From Rhodobacteraceae bacterium UBA7436 (GTDB taxonomy: Bacteria > Pseudomonadota > Alphaproteobacteria > Rhodobacterales > Rhodobacteraceae): DNA of 64,000 nt. Both the position numbers and the translations under genes were made by a program. The DNA lies in contig DLQI01000041.1 in NCBI GenBank assembly GCA_002478745.1, positions 56,256-120,255 on the forward strand, written 5' to 3'. The notes under the pieces were generated by a model. The model made no database searches, was not told where the DNA came from, and was given only the letters and a program-made list of their open reading frames with translations. Each line of letters opens with the position of its first letter. Positions within the stretch are counted from its first letter, which is position 1. Positions 17,851-26,872 of the stretch are shown piece after piece.

Positions 17851-19104
17851 ATGGCGTTTTGGATTACTACGGTTTTATTGGCTTTGGTCGTTGCAGCGCT
17901 GTTTGCCATTGCGTTGATGCGTCGCGCGGACCAATCCGCCGGGGCTGGTGATTATGATATGCGGGTGTACCGTGATCAGTTGGCCGATGTGGATCGCGAT
18001 CTGGAACGAGGTGTTTTGACGCAAGACGATGCCAAACGTGTGCGCACCGAAGTGTCGCGTCGTATCTTGGCTGCTGATGCCGAACGCACCGTCGATGCGG
18101 ACATCACACGCGGCGCACCTAAACTTGTCGCTGCTGTCGTTGCACTTGTTTTAGTTGGTGGCAGTTTGGCCCTTTATAAAGGCATTGGGCCGCTTAAAGG
18201 TCTAGGCGCACCCGGCTATAGCGACTTGGCTTTGGCCGATCGCATCGCATTCGCAGACTCTTTGCGCGAAACCCGCCCATCTCAAGCACGCGCCGAAGCC
18301 AGCCTAACTGATTTACCCCCAGTTGCTGAGTTTAATGTGGACTACCTGCAGCTTGTCCAAACCTTACGGGACACTGTTGCTGAACGCCCTGATGACATAC
18401 AAGGCCATGCTTTGCTTGTGCAAAACGAATCCAACTTAGGCAATTTTATAAGTGCCTATCAGTCACAGAGGCGCATTATTGAGCTGAAAGGTGAAACCGC
18501 GACCGTTGAAGATTTTACTGGTTATGCTGATCTGTTAGTTCTTGCGGCGGGTGGATATGTGTCCCCAGAAGCAGAACAAGCCGCCCGCGCTGTTCTAACC
18601 CGCGATCCTAACAATGGCATTGCGCGTTACTATGTCGGCCTGATGTTGGCACAAACTGGGCGGCCTGACATAGCATTTCGCATTTGGGATCGCCTTTTGC
18701 AGATTGGCCCCGAAAGCGCGGTATGGATTGCGCCCATCCTAGAGCAGATCCCCGAAATGGCGCAACGTGCTGGTGAAAACTATCAAATTCCAACAATCGG
18801 CAATGGCCGCCCGGACCCTCCTGCCAATGGCCCAACAACTGCGGACATCGAAGCTGCAGCTGAAATGTCGGGGACTGAACGCCTTCAAATGATCGAAGGT
18901 ATGATATCGGGATTGTCTGATCGCCTTGCCACAGACGGCGGTCCCGCGGAAGATTGGGCGCAGTTGATTGGTGCATTGGGTGTACTTGGGCGCACGGATC
19001 AGGCATTTGCTATCTACAAGAATGCTGAAACCGTGTTTGCCGATGATCCGTCCAGTTTGGACCTGATCACACGAGCTGCGCAACGCGCTGGAGTGGCCGA
19101 ATGA
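17851..19104 (+). CDS. ccmI: Cytochrome c biogenesis protein CcmI
   Basis: 417 residues. Two N-terminal membrane segments (about 2-22 and 95-115) flank a leucine-zipper-like cytoplasmic loop (YRDQLADVDRDLERGVL), and a TPR-bearing periplasmic part follows (about 150-400). This is the CcmI/CycH plan: it holds apocytochrome c and hands it to the CcmFH haem ligation complex. AAGGG lies upstream of the ATG. The stop overlaps the ruvX start (ATGA). Other ccm genes are not in the window, so ccmI is unlinked here. Confidence 0.9.
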   Translation: MAFWITTVLLALVVAALFAIALMRRADQSAGAGDYDMRVYRDQLADVDRDLERGVLTQDDAKRVRTEVSRRILAADAERTVDADITRGAPKLVAAVVALVLVGGSLALYKGIGPLKGLGAPGYSDLALADRIAFADSLRETRPSQARAEASLTDLPPVAEFNVDYLQLVQTLRDTVAERPDDIQGHALLVQNESNLGNFISAYQSQRRIIELKGETATVEDFTGYADLLVLAAGGYVSPEAEQAARAVLTRDPNNGIARYYVGLMLAQTGRPDIAFRIWDRLLQIGPESAVWIAPILEQIPEMAQRAGENYQIPTIGNGRPDPPANGPTTADIEAAAEMSGTERLQMIEGMISGLSDRLATDGGPAEDWAQLIGALGVLGRTDQAFAIYKNAETVFADDPSSLDLITRAAQRAGVAE

Positions 19105-19577
19105 TACTGGAAGACGTCACAGAGTTCAGCGCAGCACTTAAGCCGATGCGCCCGATCATTGGATTGGATTTGGGAACCGTTACCATTGGGTTGGCCGTCT
19201 CTGATACCTTCCTCGGAGTTGCTTCTCCTTTGGAAACAATCAAGCGTAAGAAATTCGGACTTGATGCTGCACGCCTGATTGAAGTCATTGAAAAGCGAGA
19301 GATCTGCGGTTTAGTCCTTGGACTCCCGCGCAACATGGATGGATCAGAAGGGGCGCGGTGCCAATCCACCCGTTCCTTTGCGCGCAACCTTGAAAAGCTA
19401 TGGCCAGGTCCGATCACATTTTGGGATGAGCGACTGAGCACAGTGGCAGCTGAGCGTGCTTTGCTCGAGGCCGATACATCCCGCAAACGCCGCTCTGAGG
19501 TCATTGACCACGTCGCAGCGGGCTTTATCCTGCAAGGACTTTTAGACCGCTTACAAGTCCTGAGGAAGGCATCATGA
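19101..19577 (+). CDS. ruvX: RuvX/YqgF family putative pre-16S rRNA nuclease
   Basis: 158 residues with the RNase H-like signature IIGLDLGTVTIGLAVSD (about 18-34), a central LVLGLPRNMDGSEG motif and a late DHVAAGFIL segment containing catalytic acids. Family members process the 5' end of 16S rRNA; the older label is Holliday junction resolvase. It overlaps ccmI upstream and the DUF1289 gene downstream by 4 bp each, forming one translationally coupled unit. Confidence 0.92.
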   Translation: MILEDVTEFSAALKPMRPIIGLDLGTVTIGLAVSDTFLGVASPLETIKRKKFGLDAARLIEVIEKREICGLVLGLPRNMDGSEGARCQSTRSFARNLEKLWPGPITFWDERLSTVAAERALLEADTSRKRRSEVIDHVAAGFILQGLLDRLQVLRKAS

Positions 19578-19813
19578 CGACCCCTCCACCTCCAGTTTGG
19601 CGGCGCAACGAAATTGAAAGCCCGTGCATTCAAATCTGTGTAGTGCACCCCGAAACACGGCTGTGTACTGGCTGCAATCGTTCCATAGATGAAATTGGCC
19701 GCTGGTCGAAAATGCACCCTGATGAGCGTTCTGAGATCATGGCAGAGCTGCCGACCCGCCAATCCACCCCCAAAGGGCGGCGCGGTGGTCGGGCCGCGCG
19801 ACTAAAACGTTAG
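19574..19813 (+). CDS. DUF1289 small Cys-rich protein
   Basis: 79 residues. The family core SPCIQICVVHPETRLCTGC has four Cys and is followed by RSIDEIGRWSKM and the RSEIMAELP stretch, all typical of DUF1289. The Cys spacing suggests a small metal site, but no function is established. The tail is Arg/Gly/Lys-rich. It overlaps ruvX by 4 bp. Its stop abuts the convergent TauE gene with no spacer. Confidence 0.9.
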   Translation: MTTPPPPVWRRNEIESPCIQICVVHPETRLCTGCNRSIDEIGRWSKMHPDERSEIMAELPTRQSTPKGRRGGRAARLKR

Positions 19814-20635
19814 TTACCCCATCAATGCTTTTCGCAACATGTTTACCGCGACCAGTACAAGGAACACACCAAACGCGCGCTTCAAGGGTTTAGCGTCCAT
19901 CGAATGCGCCAATTTCACGCCCCACGGGGCAGTGACCAACGTCATGGCAATGATGATCCCAAACGCGATAAGATTGACCGCCCCAACGGTAAGTGGCGGT
20001 ACGTCCATATTCATATCGACGAAAAGAAAGCCAATCACTGCAGGCACGGCAATAACCACGCCGAACCCTGCAGCCGTAGCGACTGCGCGGTGAATAGCCG
20101 TGTTGAACAGGCTCATCAACGGCACGCCAAAGCTGCCCCCACCTATGCCCATCAATACAGACATAAACCCAACCAATGGCGATAAAACGATCCGCAGCGG
20201 CCCTTTTGGCATCGCCTGTCCCAGACGCCACTCTGCACGTCCAAAGCTCATGTAAACACCGACGATCAACGCCAGAACGCCAAAGATCGCCTGCAGAGTA
20301 GTGGAACGCAGTTGCGAAACAACCAACATGCCGACAACAGCGCCCAAAGCAATGCCAGGAGCCCAGCCGCGCAAAATATCCCAATCAACAGCACCCTTTT
20401 TATGGTGGCTGTGGACTGAGCGCACGGATGTTACGATTATCGTCGCCAATGAGGTTGCCAGACACATCTGCATCAGTTGCGAACCATCATAACCAAGCGT
20501 CTGAAATGCGTAGAAGAATGCAGGTACAAGAACGATACCACCGCCGACCCCTAAGAGCCCCGCAAGGACGCCAGCAAAGGCACCAATGACCAAAAGAACA
20601 ACAAGCATTTGGATTAACAACATCGTCTCTGGCAT
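19814..20635 (-). CDS. TauE/SafE family membrane permease
   Basis: 273 residues, eight or so hydrophobic helices, with the paired family motifs LGVGGGIVLVPAF (about 27-40) and GIGGGSFGVPLMS (about 160-175). TauE/SafE proteins move sulfite, sulfoacetate or related organosulfur anions across the inner membrane. No sulfonate gene is adjacent, so the substrate is open. It is 15 bp downstream of dusA on the same strand and may be co-transcribed. Confidence 0.9.
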   Translation of the reverse strand: MPETMLLIQMLVVLLVIGAFAGVLAGLLGVGGGIVLVPAFFYAFQTLGYDGSQLMQMCLATSLATIIVTSVRSVHSHHKKGAVDWDILRGWAPGIALGAVVGMLVVSQLRSTTLQAIFGVLALIVGVYMSFGRAEWRLGQAMPKGPLRIVLSPLVGFMSVLMGIGGGSFGVPLMSLFNTAIHRAVATAAGFGVVIAVPAVIGFLFVDMNMDVPPLTVGAVNLIAFGIIIAMTLVTAPWGVKLAHSMDAKPLKRAFGVFLVLVAVNMLRKALMG

Positions 20636-20650
20636 GATATTTCCTCTGAA

Positions 20651-21676
20651 TTAGCCCGCTTGTGCGGCTTCAACTTCTAGAGCAGTCTGCGCCATTTGCG
20701 CGAGCGCCGCCAGAACCAGTTCGGGCCCTGCACCCGGTTTATTGCCATCATCGGACAACATACGTCTCCACCCACGTGCCCCAGGGCGACCCGCAAACAA
20801 ACCCAACATATGACGGGTCACTTGGTTTAGACGGCCACCTGCCGTCAAATGGGCTTCGATATAGGGTAACATTTTGTGTACGGCTTGTTCTGCGGTTGTT
20901 ACCTCGCCGACACCAAAGATGATCGGATCCGCTGCGCTTAGGATGTCACTGGCCTGATGATATGCAGCACGACCAACCATGACACCGTCTAATCCATTTT
21001 CCAAGAAATCACATGCCTGTTCGAGCGATGTCACACCACCATTCACAGAAATATGCAAATTGGGGAAATACCCCTTCATCTTGTGAACCAATTCATAATC
21101 CAAAGGTGGCACTTCACGGTTTTCCTTCGGGCTAAGGCCTTTAAGCCACGCCTTACGCGCATGAATTGTGACACGTTCGCACCCTGCCCCAACGATCCGC
21201 GCTAGAAACTCAGGAAGGACCTCTTCAGGATCTTGATCGTCAACACCAATGCGGCACTTAACAGTCACCTCAACGTCTACTTCGGCGCGCATAGCCGCCA
21301 CGCATTCGGCAACTAATGCTGGGTGTTTCATTAACACTGCGCCAAACGTCCCCGATTGAACCCGATCAGACGGGCAACCAACATTCAGGTTAATCTCGTC
21401 ATACCCAACATCTGCCCCCATGCGCGCAGCCTTGGCCAATTCAACCGGATCAGAACCGCCAAGTTGCAACGCGACAGGGTGTTCAGCCACGTCATGGTCC
21501 AACAAATGCATTGCTCCACCACGTACAAGTGCGGGGGATGTGACCATCTCAGTATACAGCAAAGCTTGCCCACTTAATTGACGATGCAGATAGCGGCAGT
21601 GCCGATCCGTCCAATCCATCATGGGTGCAACGGATAGGCGCGCAGAGCGCGAGATGCTGGATTTATTTGTTTTCAT
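20651..21676 (-). CDS. dusA: tRNA-dihydrouridine(20/20a) synthase DusA
   Basis: 341 residues. The FMN-binding TIM barrel starts with SVAPMMDWTDRHCR (about 15-28), the catalytic Cys lies in NLNVGCPSDRVQSG, and the barrel continues with VNGGV and GVMVGRAAY, which contact FMN phosphate. The DWTDRHCRYL signature separates DusA from DusB/DusC. It reduces uridines 20/20a in the tRNA D-loop using NADPH. Same strand as the TauE gene, 15 bp apart. Confidence 0.95.
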   Translation of the reverse strand: MKTNKSSISRSARLSVAPMMDWTDRHCRYLHRQLSGQALLYTEMVTSPALVRGGAMHLLDHDVAEHPVALQLGGSDPVELAKAARMGADVGYDEINLNVGCPSDRVQSGTFGAVLMKHPALVAECVAAMRAEVDVEVTVKCRIGVDDQDPEEVLPEFLARIVGAGCERVTIHARKAWLKGLSPKENREVPPLDYELVHKMKGYFPNLHISVNGGVTSLEQACDFLENGLDGVMVGRAAYHQASDILSAADPIIFGVGEVTTAEQAVHKMLPYIEAHLTAGGRLNQVTRHMLGLFAGRPGARGWRRMLSDDGNKPGAGPELVLAALAQMAQTALEVEAAQAG

Positions 21677-21923
21677 CAGCTTTTCCGGTGCCTAAAGCAA
21701 ATTATTGTATCCGCCGCACTTAGGTCGCAACCCGCCTGCATTGGTTCAAATGTGCAACTATCAGAAAATTGGTTCTAGACAAATGGAAACCAAGCGAACA
21801 ATCCTTCGAGTTGGATTGATATAGCTTCGCATTGAAATTCGAAGATAACGTATTTGCCTTTAACTACCCCTCGCGAACGCCTCCGCACCAAAGTTAATAA
21901 CAACATTCCAAAGGGATATGACG

Positions 21924-22766
21924 ATGATTTCACTAACCCTAGGAATGATTGCGGCCTGTGCATGGGGTATCCACGATATTTGCATCCGCTTTGTGTCTCA
22001 ACGTGGCGGTATTCTCCCTGCGATTGCGACAGTTATGTTGGCTGGATCGCTAGTCTTGCTCCCAATTTCGGGTGCCTTTGGGGATTGGGCGGCGATGACG
22101 CCTGCTAGCTTTGGGTTCAGTGCCCTAAGCGGCTCAATTTACCTTTTAGGCTGCATCGGCCTTTACAAGGCTTTCGGAATTGGCCCCGTACGTTTGGTTG
22201 CACCAATTGTTGGCTCATACCCAATTCTGTCGATCGGTTGGGCCGCTCTGATGGGACAGCCTGTGTTTTGGGATCAGTGGCTAGCCGTTGGCGGCGTGAT
22301 AACAGGTGTCGCGATTGTCAGCATGTTGTCCGACCATTCCGAAAGCGAAGGTTCCCAAAAAGCTGCCATTGGCTGGTCCTTGATTGGTGCAGGGGGATTT
22401 GCGATGGCATTCTCTGTTGGGCACCTCGCGACCCAAGCAGGCAGTGAACTGCCTGTAATTCTTGTGACGCGGTTGACGGCGGCCACCGGTGCTGTTGCAT
22501 TGTTGGCTCTTTCGGCAGGTGCCAAATTACCTGATCGAAGCGCATGGCCTTTACTAGCACTTATGAGCCTTTTGGACGCCGTTGCACTAGGGATCGTCAT
22601 CGCAGCTGGCAACCTACCCCGTCCAGAATTTGCAGCCGTTGCAGCCTCGACTTTTGGAGTAATCACAATCATTCTAGCATGGCTGTTCTTGAAAGAGCGC
22701 ATGACCGCAGGCCAATGGTTTGGCGTTGCGATCTGCTTTTTCGGGATTGGCTATCTGGCGCTTTAG
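21924..22766 (+). CDS. EamA-type DMT permease
   Basis: 280 residues from the ATG at 21924, chosen because AAGGG at 21911-21915 is eight bases away; an ATG two codons earlier (21918) sits too close to it. Ten hydrophobic helices form two EamA repeats, the second around IAAGNLPRPEFAAVAASTFG. Solute unknown. The stop overlaps the convergent dctM stop by 4 bp. The roughly 245 bp upstream (21677-21923) is a divergent promoter region with dusA and shows nothing else recognisable. Confidence 0.85.
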   Translation: MISLTLGMIAACAWGIHDICIRFVSQRGGILPAIATVMLAGSLVLLPISGAFGDWAAMTPASFGFSALSGSIYLLGCIGLYKAFGIGPVRLVAPIVGSYPILSIGWAALMGQPVFWDQWLAVGGVITGVAIVSMLSDHSESEGSQKAAIGWSLIGAGGFAMAFSVGHLATQAGSELPVILVTRLTAATGAVALLALSAGAKLPDRSAWPLLALMSLLDAVALGIVIAAGNLPRPEFAAVAASTFGVITIILAWLFLKERMTAGQWFGVAICFFGIGYLAL

Positions 22767-24166
22767 TTGCCAACCAGCGAAGGCAACCACAGCACGATGC
22801 CTGGGAATGAAACCAATAATGCTATCGTCACAGCATCAGCCAAGAAGAAGGGCATCACACCTTTGAACACGTCCTGAACGGTCAGGTCATCGCGCACACC
22901 AGCCACAACAAAACAGTTGAGGCCGATGGGCGGGGTGATCAAACAAAATTCTGCCATTTTGACCACCAATATCCCGAACCAGATAGCACACATTGGGCCT
23001 GACATCCCAAAAGCGCTGTCAGCAGCCGTCACGTATTCGCCGCCATTCAGCGCCATGACTGCGGGGTAAACTACAGGCAAGGTAAGCAACAACATCCCAA
23101 TAGCGTCCATGAACATGCCCAAAACCGCATAGGCCAAAAGGATGCAAATCAAGATCGTGAGCGGCGCCATATCTAGCGATACGATCCAATCCGAGAAGGC
23201 GTCCGGCAGTTTGGCGAACCCAAGGAAGCGCACATAGATCAGCACGCCCCAGATAATGGTAAAAATCATCACCGTCAGTTTGGCCGTTTCAAGCAGGGCT
23301 TCTTTCAATTGGCCCCAGCGCATACCGCGATACATCGCCATGACGAAGACGATAAAGGCGCCAATCGCGCCGCCTTCGGTCGGGGTGCCCCATGCATCGC
23401 CAAAGGGGTTGTAGACAAAGAAGATGATGATCACGACAACCAAGACAATCGGCAAAGCCGGCGGCAGGGACTCAAAGCGTTGCTTCCATGTAAAGCCACG
23501 CACCGGTGGGCCGACGTTTTTGAAGGTCATCGCAATCCCGATGATCAAAATCGCATATACCACCGCCGAAAACGCACCTGGGATAAAGCCCGCGAGCAGC
23601 AGTTTGCCCACGTCTTGCTCAACGATAATCGCGTAGATCACTAGGATCGCAGAGGGCGGGATAAGCGAGGCCAACGTGCCCCCCGCCGCCACAACTCCGG
23701 CTGCGAATTGTTTGTTATAGCCGATTTTCAACATCTCAGGGATAGCGATACGGGCAAACACGGCAGCCGTGGCCACCGAAGCACCAGACACCGCGGCAAA
23801 GCCCGCTGTCGCAAATACGGTTGAAACCGCCAAGCCACCCGGAACCCATGCGAACCAGCGTTTGCAGGCCTCGAACAGTGCGGTTGTCAGTTTGGCGTAA
23901 TAGGCCAGGTATCCGATCAGGATGAACACGGGGATCAATGATAGAACATTAGCGCTGACCTTTGATTGCGGCGTTAAGCCTGCAATACGCACGCTGACTT
24001 GCAGCGCTTTTCCAAACTTCTCAGGGTCATAATCATACCCATTCCACCTCAACCAAACGAGGCCTACAAATCCCGCCATACCTGCAGCAAAGGCCACACG
24101 CATGCCCAGCAACACCATGACCAGCATACCGCCACTGACCCACAATCCGATTGAAATGCTATCCAT
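22763..24166 (-). CDS. dctM: TRAP transporter large permease (DctM)
   Basis: 467 residues, somewhat longer than the usual 425-440, with about 12 helices. Typical DctM motifs include GASVATAAVFARIAIPEM, GTLASLIPPSAILVIYA and the late GMFMDAIGMLLLTLPV and FGILVVKMAEFCLITPPIGLN. It is the Na+-driven membrane subunit that works with DctQ and the periplasmic binder. Start and upstream stop share one base (TGATG). The extra length sits in the central loop with PVRGFTWKQRFESL. Substrate class cannot be read from the permease. Confidence 0.94.
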   Translation of the reverse strand: MDSISIGLWVSGGMLVMVLLGMRVAFAAGMAGFVGLVWLRWNGYDYDPEKFGKALQVSVRIAGLTPQSKVSANVLSLIPVFILIGYLAYYAKLTTALFEACKRWFAWVPGGLAVSTVFATAGFAAVSGASVATAAVFARIAIPEMLKIGYNKQFAAGVVAAGGTLASLIPPSAILVIYAIIVEQDVGKLLLAGFIPGAFSAVVYAILIIGIAMTFKNVGPPVRGFTWKQRFESLPPALPIVLVVVIIIFFVYNPFGDAWGTPTEGGAIGAFIVFVMAMYRGMRWGQLKEALLETAKLTVMIFTIIWGVLIYVRFLGFAKLPDAFSDWIVSLDMAPLTILICILLAYAVLGMFMDAIGMLLLTLPVVYPAVMALNGGEYVTAADSAFGMSGPMCAIWFGILVVKMAEFCLITPPIGLNCFVVAGVRDDLTVQDVFKGVMPFFLADAVTIALLVSFPGIVLWLPSLVGN

Positions 24167-24795
24167 CAGTCTGCTCCCTCGTGTGCGCGCGCTTCTATTG
24201 CGGCCTGCTCAGCCACCGACAGGGTCAATGGAACGCCAGCAGGATTTTCAAGGCCTAATACAAATGCACGCCCATAGCCCCATGCCTGCAAAATCAAGCG
24301 CAGCGACAGAACGCCAAATGCAAACGGAACGACCAGTTTGGAAGGCCATAGCGGAAGGTAAATATCGGTGGTGCTGTCTTTACTACACAGCGGACGTGCA
24401 CAGTCAAAAGAGCGCATAAAATGATCCCAAGATCCCCAAGTCAGAGCAACCATGAGGATGAGGATCATTAGAATCGAGATCAACTCGAACAACCAAAGTG
24501 TACGACCACTTAGCTTGGAAACCAACATATCCATGCGGATGTGCGTGCCATCACGTTGGACATAAGCAACGCCCATAATAGCGATAATTGGCATCGCGCT
24601 CTCGATCAGGTCAACGTAACCCATCATAGGCGCACCAAAGAATTTACGGGTCGTGACAGAGTACGCAGCCAAGAACATTAGTGAAAAAATCGCAAGGCCG
24701 CTAATCAAAGCGCAAAAACGCTCCAGCGGCAACAATGCTCGATCCAATCTACTCAGCAGACTGGAATCCTCCAGTACCGCAGCTGATCCTGCCAT
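24166..24795 (-). CDS. dctQ: TRAP transporter small permease (DctQ)
   Basis: 209 residues with four membrane helices. The family traits are visible: an N-terminal LERFCALISGLAIFSLMFL helix, the TRKFFGAPMMGYVDLIE loop, AYVQRDGTHIRMDMLV, and two C-terminal helices. It joins DctM and docks the substrate-binding protein. It is directly coupled to dctM, with 80 bp to dctP upstream. The third-loop Cys pair (CARPLC) is an unusual detail. Confidence 0.92.
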   Translation of the reverse strand: MAGSAAVLEDSSLLSRLDRALLPLERFCALISGLAIFSLMFLAAYSVTTRKFFGAPMMGYVDLIESAMPIIAIMGVAYVQRDGTHIRMDMLVSKLSGRTLWLFELISILMILILMVALTWGSWDHFMRSFDCARPLCSKDSTTDIYLPLWPSKLVVPFAFGVLSLRLILQAWGYGRAFVLGLENPAGVPLTLSVAEQAAIEARAHEGAD

Positions 24796-24875
24796 TGGTC
24801 TACTCCCCCCGAGTATGTTCTAGATAGTTAGGCCGCCCCAAATGTGCGGGACGGCCTATTAATAGGAATTGACGC

Positions 24876-25892
24876 TTAGTTTGCAGCTTTGGCTTCTGCT
24901 AAAGTCTTCACAACTAGGTCATATAGCTCTTGGCCTGGTAGGCCTTGCGCTTCCATGTCTGCGATCCATTCGTCACGGATCGGATCAGCGGCCTTGGCGC
25001 GGAATTCGGCGATGACATCATCGCTAATTTCAACCTTTTGAACGCCTTTTTCTGCCAACACAGTATCCCAACGGCCCAACAATTCACCGTAGTTGGCCAA
25101 ATAGTGATCCAACGCTTCTGGGATTGAGCTATCAAGTGCTTCACGTTCTGCATCAGACAAATCGTCATAAGCATCGATGTTCACGACAACTGGGCAGTTC
25201 ACGGTGCCTGGGTTTAAGTTGGCAGTCCACCAAGTCGCTTGATTGATTGTGCCGAATGACAGGTGCGCGTGCTGTGCGAACGCAACTGTATCGACCAGTC
25301 CACCTTCCATAGCTTGATATGCTTCAGTCGCTGTTACAGATGTTGGAACACCACCAACCGCTGAAAATGCTTTGCCGATACCGCCGGTTGCACGAACGCG
25401 CATACCTTCGAAATCAGCCAAAGTCTGACGTGGCTCGCCAGTACCAACCAAGTTGTACTGTGGCATTGGTGACGTCATCAGCAACTTAGCGTTCCATTGC
25501 GCCATTTCTTCAGTCGCAGCTGGGTGCGCGTAGACTGCTGAAGATACCGCAACTTCTTGCGCAAGATTTTCAACGCCCAAAAATGGTAGTTCCAAAACAG
25601 TTACAACACGGTTTTTGTCGCGGTGATAACCAGCACAGAACTGTGCCATCTCGAATGCACCAATGCTGATTCCATCAAGGTTCTCACGGTTCTTGGACAG
25701 ACCGCCATAGCTCACGTTCATTGTGAACTCGCCATTGGTCTTCTCAGAAACCAACTCAGCCAACTTTTCGACGTGCTCTGTAAATGCGCGGCGCTTGCCC
25801 CAGACAGATACGTTCCATTCGGTCGCAGCCGCTTCTAGTGCGAATATAAACGAGACTGTGGATGCAACAGCACCCAATACGAATTTGTTCAT
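24876..25892 (-). CDS. dctP: TRAP transporter substrate-binding protein (DctP family)
   Basis: 338 residues with a signal peptide (about 1-22, cut after AAA). The DctP-family core includes the conserved Arg in GMRVRATGGIGKAF, which pairs with a ligand carboxylate, and the EAYQAMEGGLVDTVAF segment. The ligand is most likely an organic acid, but DctP subfamilies bind many and I cannot choose. It is the first gene of a dctPQM operon; the promoter should lie in 25893-26000, where the only marked element is an AT-poor spacer. Confidence 0.92.
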   Translation of the reverse strand: MNKFVLGAVASTVSFIFALEAAATEWNVSVWGKRRAFTEHVEKLAELVSEKTNGEFTMNVSYGGLSKNRENLDGISIGAFEMAQFCAGYHRDKNRVVTVLELPFLGVENLAQEVAVSSAVYAHPAATEEMAQWNAKLLMTSPMPQYNLVGTGEPRQTLADFEGMRVRATGGIGKAFSAVGGVPTSVTATEAYQAMEGGLVDTVAFAQHAHLSFGTINQATWWTANLNPGTVNCPVVVNIDAYDDLSDAEREALDSSIPEALDHYLANYGELLGRWDTVLAEKGVQKVEISDDVIAEFRAKAADPIRDEWIADMEAQGLPGQELYDLVVKTLAEAKAAN

Positions 25893-26172
25893 TTTTCTCT
25901 CCCAAGTTTGCGGAACTGATTGCTAAGGTGCGGTGTTTCGCCTCCAAGGAGGCTAGCGCGGGGCTGACCTTCTGCCAAGTGTTATTACGCCGCGTAAATC
26001 AAGCAAAGGAGTGAGCGCTGAATTTCTGATGGTGCTTAAATATTGTGCACAGACGGAGATTTAACCCAATCTAAAACATCGAAAAGAGTCGGAAGCACAT
26101 TCGTATCAGCGGTCAGAAAACGCCTACGCCTGCCGACCCCTAACACCGTTTTGGGTATGAATTTACGCTATA

Positions 26173-26520
26173 TTATTTACAGCGCTCGCGCAAAGCCACT
26201 TGACCTTGGTTATAGGCTAGTAATTGACCTCTTGAGGTAATCGAGAATAAAACACGGCCACCGCTGTACGTATCACCCTCCCCGAAACATTGAAGGTCGT
26301 ATAGAACGGACGTTCCCATATCCCTAAGATTGGTAGCTTGGACCATATCACAAGAGGATTCCCAATAATTGGCCGTATTACCGGAAATGGTTAATCTGAA
26401 ATCATTCATGTCGAGGGCACATGCCTCTTAGGAAGAATCCCAAGTTCCCTCAAACGGGCCGGCAACGGCAGCACCTGTTGAGGCCACGCTGATAATCAGT
26501 AGAGCAGAAAAAATACGCAT
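26173..26520 (-). pseudogene. Small secreted Cys-containing protein broken by an in-frame TAA
   Basis: From an ATG at 26520 a clean signal peptide is read (MRIFSALLIISVASTGAAVA), then GPFEGTWDSS, then TAA at 26430-26428. The same frame continues at once with EACALDMNDFRLTISG and runs to a natural stop at 26173, giving 115 sense codons. The part after the stop has protein-like composition and four evenly placed Cys (EAC, ESSC, LQC, ERC), which suggests two disulfides. An ATG at 26409 could restart translation but would lack the signal peptide. I infer one nonsense change in a periplasmic protein of unknown function; a sequencing error is the alternative. Confidence 0.72.
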
Positions 26521-26569
26521 TTTTATCCTTTTTAGCTTTGTGCAAGAAGTTTAGTTATCTTCGTGTCGA

Positions 26570-26872
26570 TTACATCTGGCAATTATAGCCGCCATCGACA
26601 GGTTGATCTTGTCGCGCAAATCCGATCCGACGAGTTGGAAACTCAATCACAAATCCACCGTTGGCCCAAGCCCAAGTTCCCTGTTCTTCTTTATCCGACA
26701 AAGCATCACAGTCTTTACCAAGATATATTGTCTCATTCGCACTCTTGAGTGCGGCACCATGGGCATTTTGCGTTGCAATGTAAGTGGAGCCATTAGAACC
26801 CTCGTAACCAAAAGAGGGCCCCGCAATAAGAGCCAGTGAAGCAACTGCGGGCATGAAGATGTTCTTACGCAT
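26570..26872 (-). CDS. Small secreted protein of unknown function
   Basis: 100 residues from the ATG at 26872, preceded by a purine-rich GGTCTGGAAATTTA; the frame upstream of it to 26968 is not protein-like. A signal peptide covers about 1-20 (MRKNIFMPAVASLALIAG). The mature part has two Cys (KDCDAL and the near-terminal YNCQM), likely one disulfide, and a Trp/Gly-rich centre. I do not recognise the family. It lies 49 bp upstream of the broken secreted-protein gene on the same strand, and the pair may have been co-transcribed. Confidence 0.7.
   Translation of the reverse strand: MRKNIFMPAVASLALIAGPSFGYEGSNGSTYIATQNAHGAALKSANETIYLGKDCDALSDKEEQGTWAWANGGFVIEFPTRRIGFARQDQPVDGGYNCQM

Noticed and set aside
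26043..26240. Plus-strand frame of 65 codons beside the TRAP operon
   Set aside because: It overlaps the 3' part of the secreted-protein pseudogene, lacks a Shine-Dalgarno and has no protein-like pattern.
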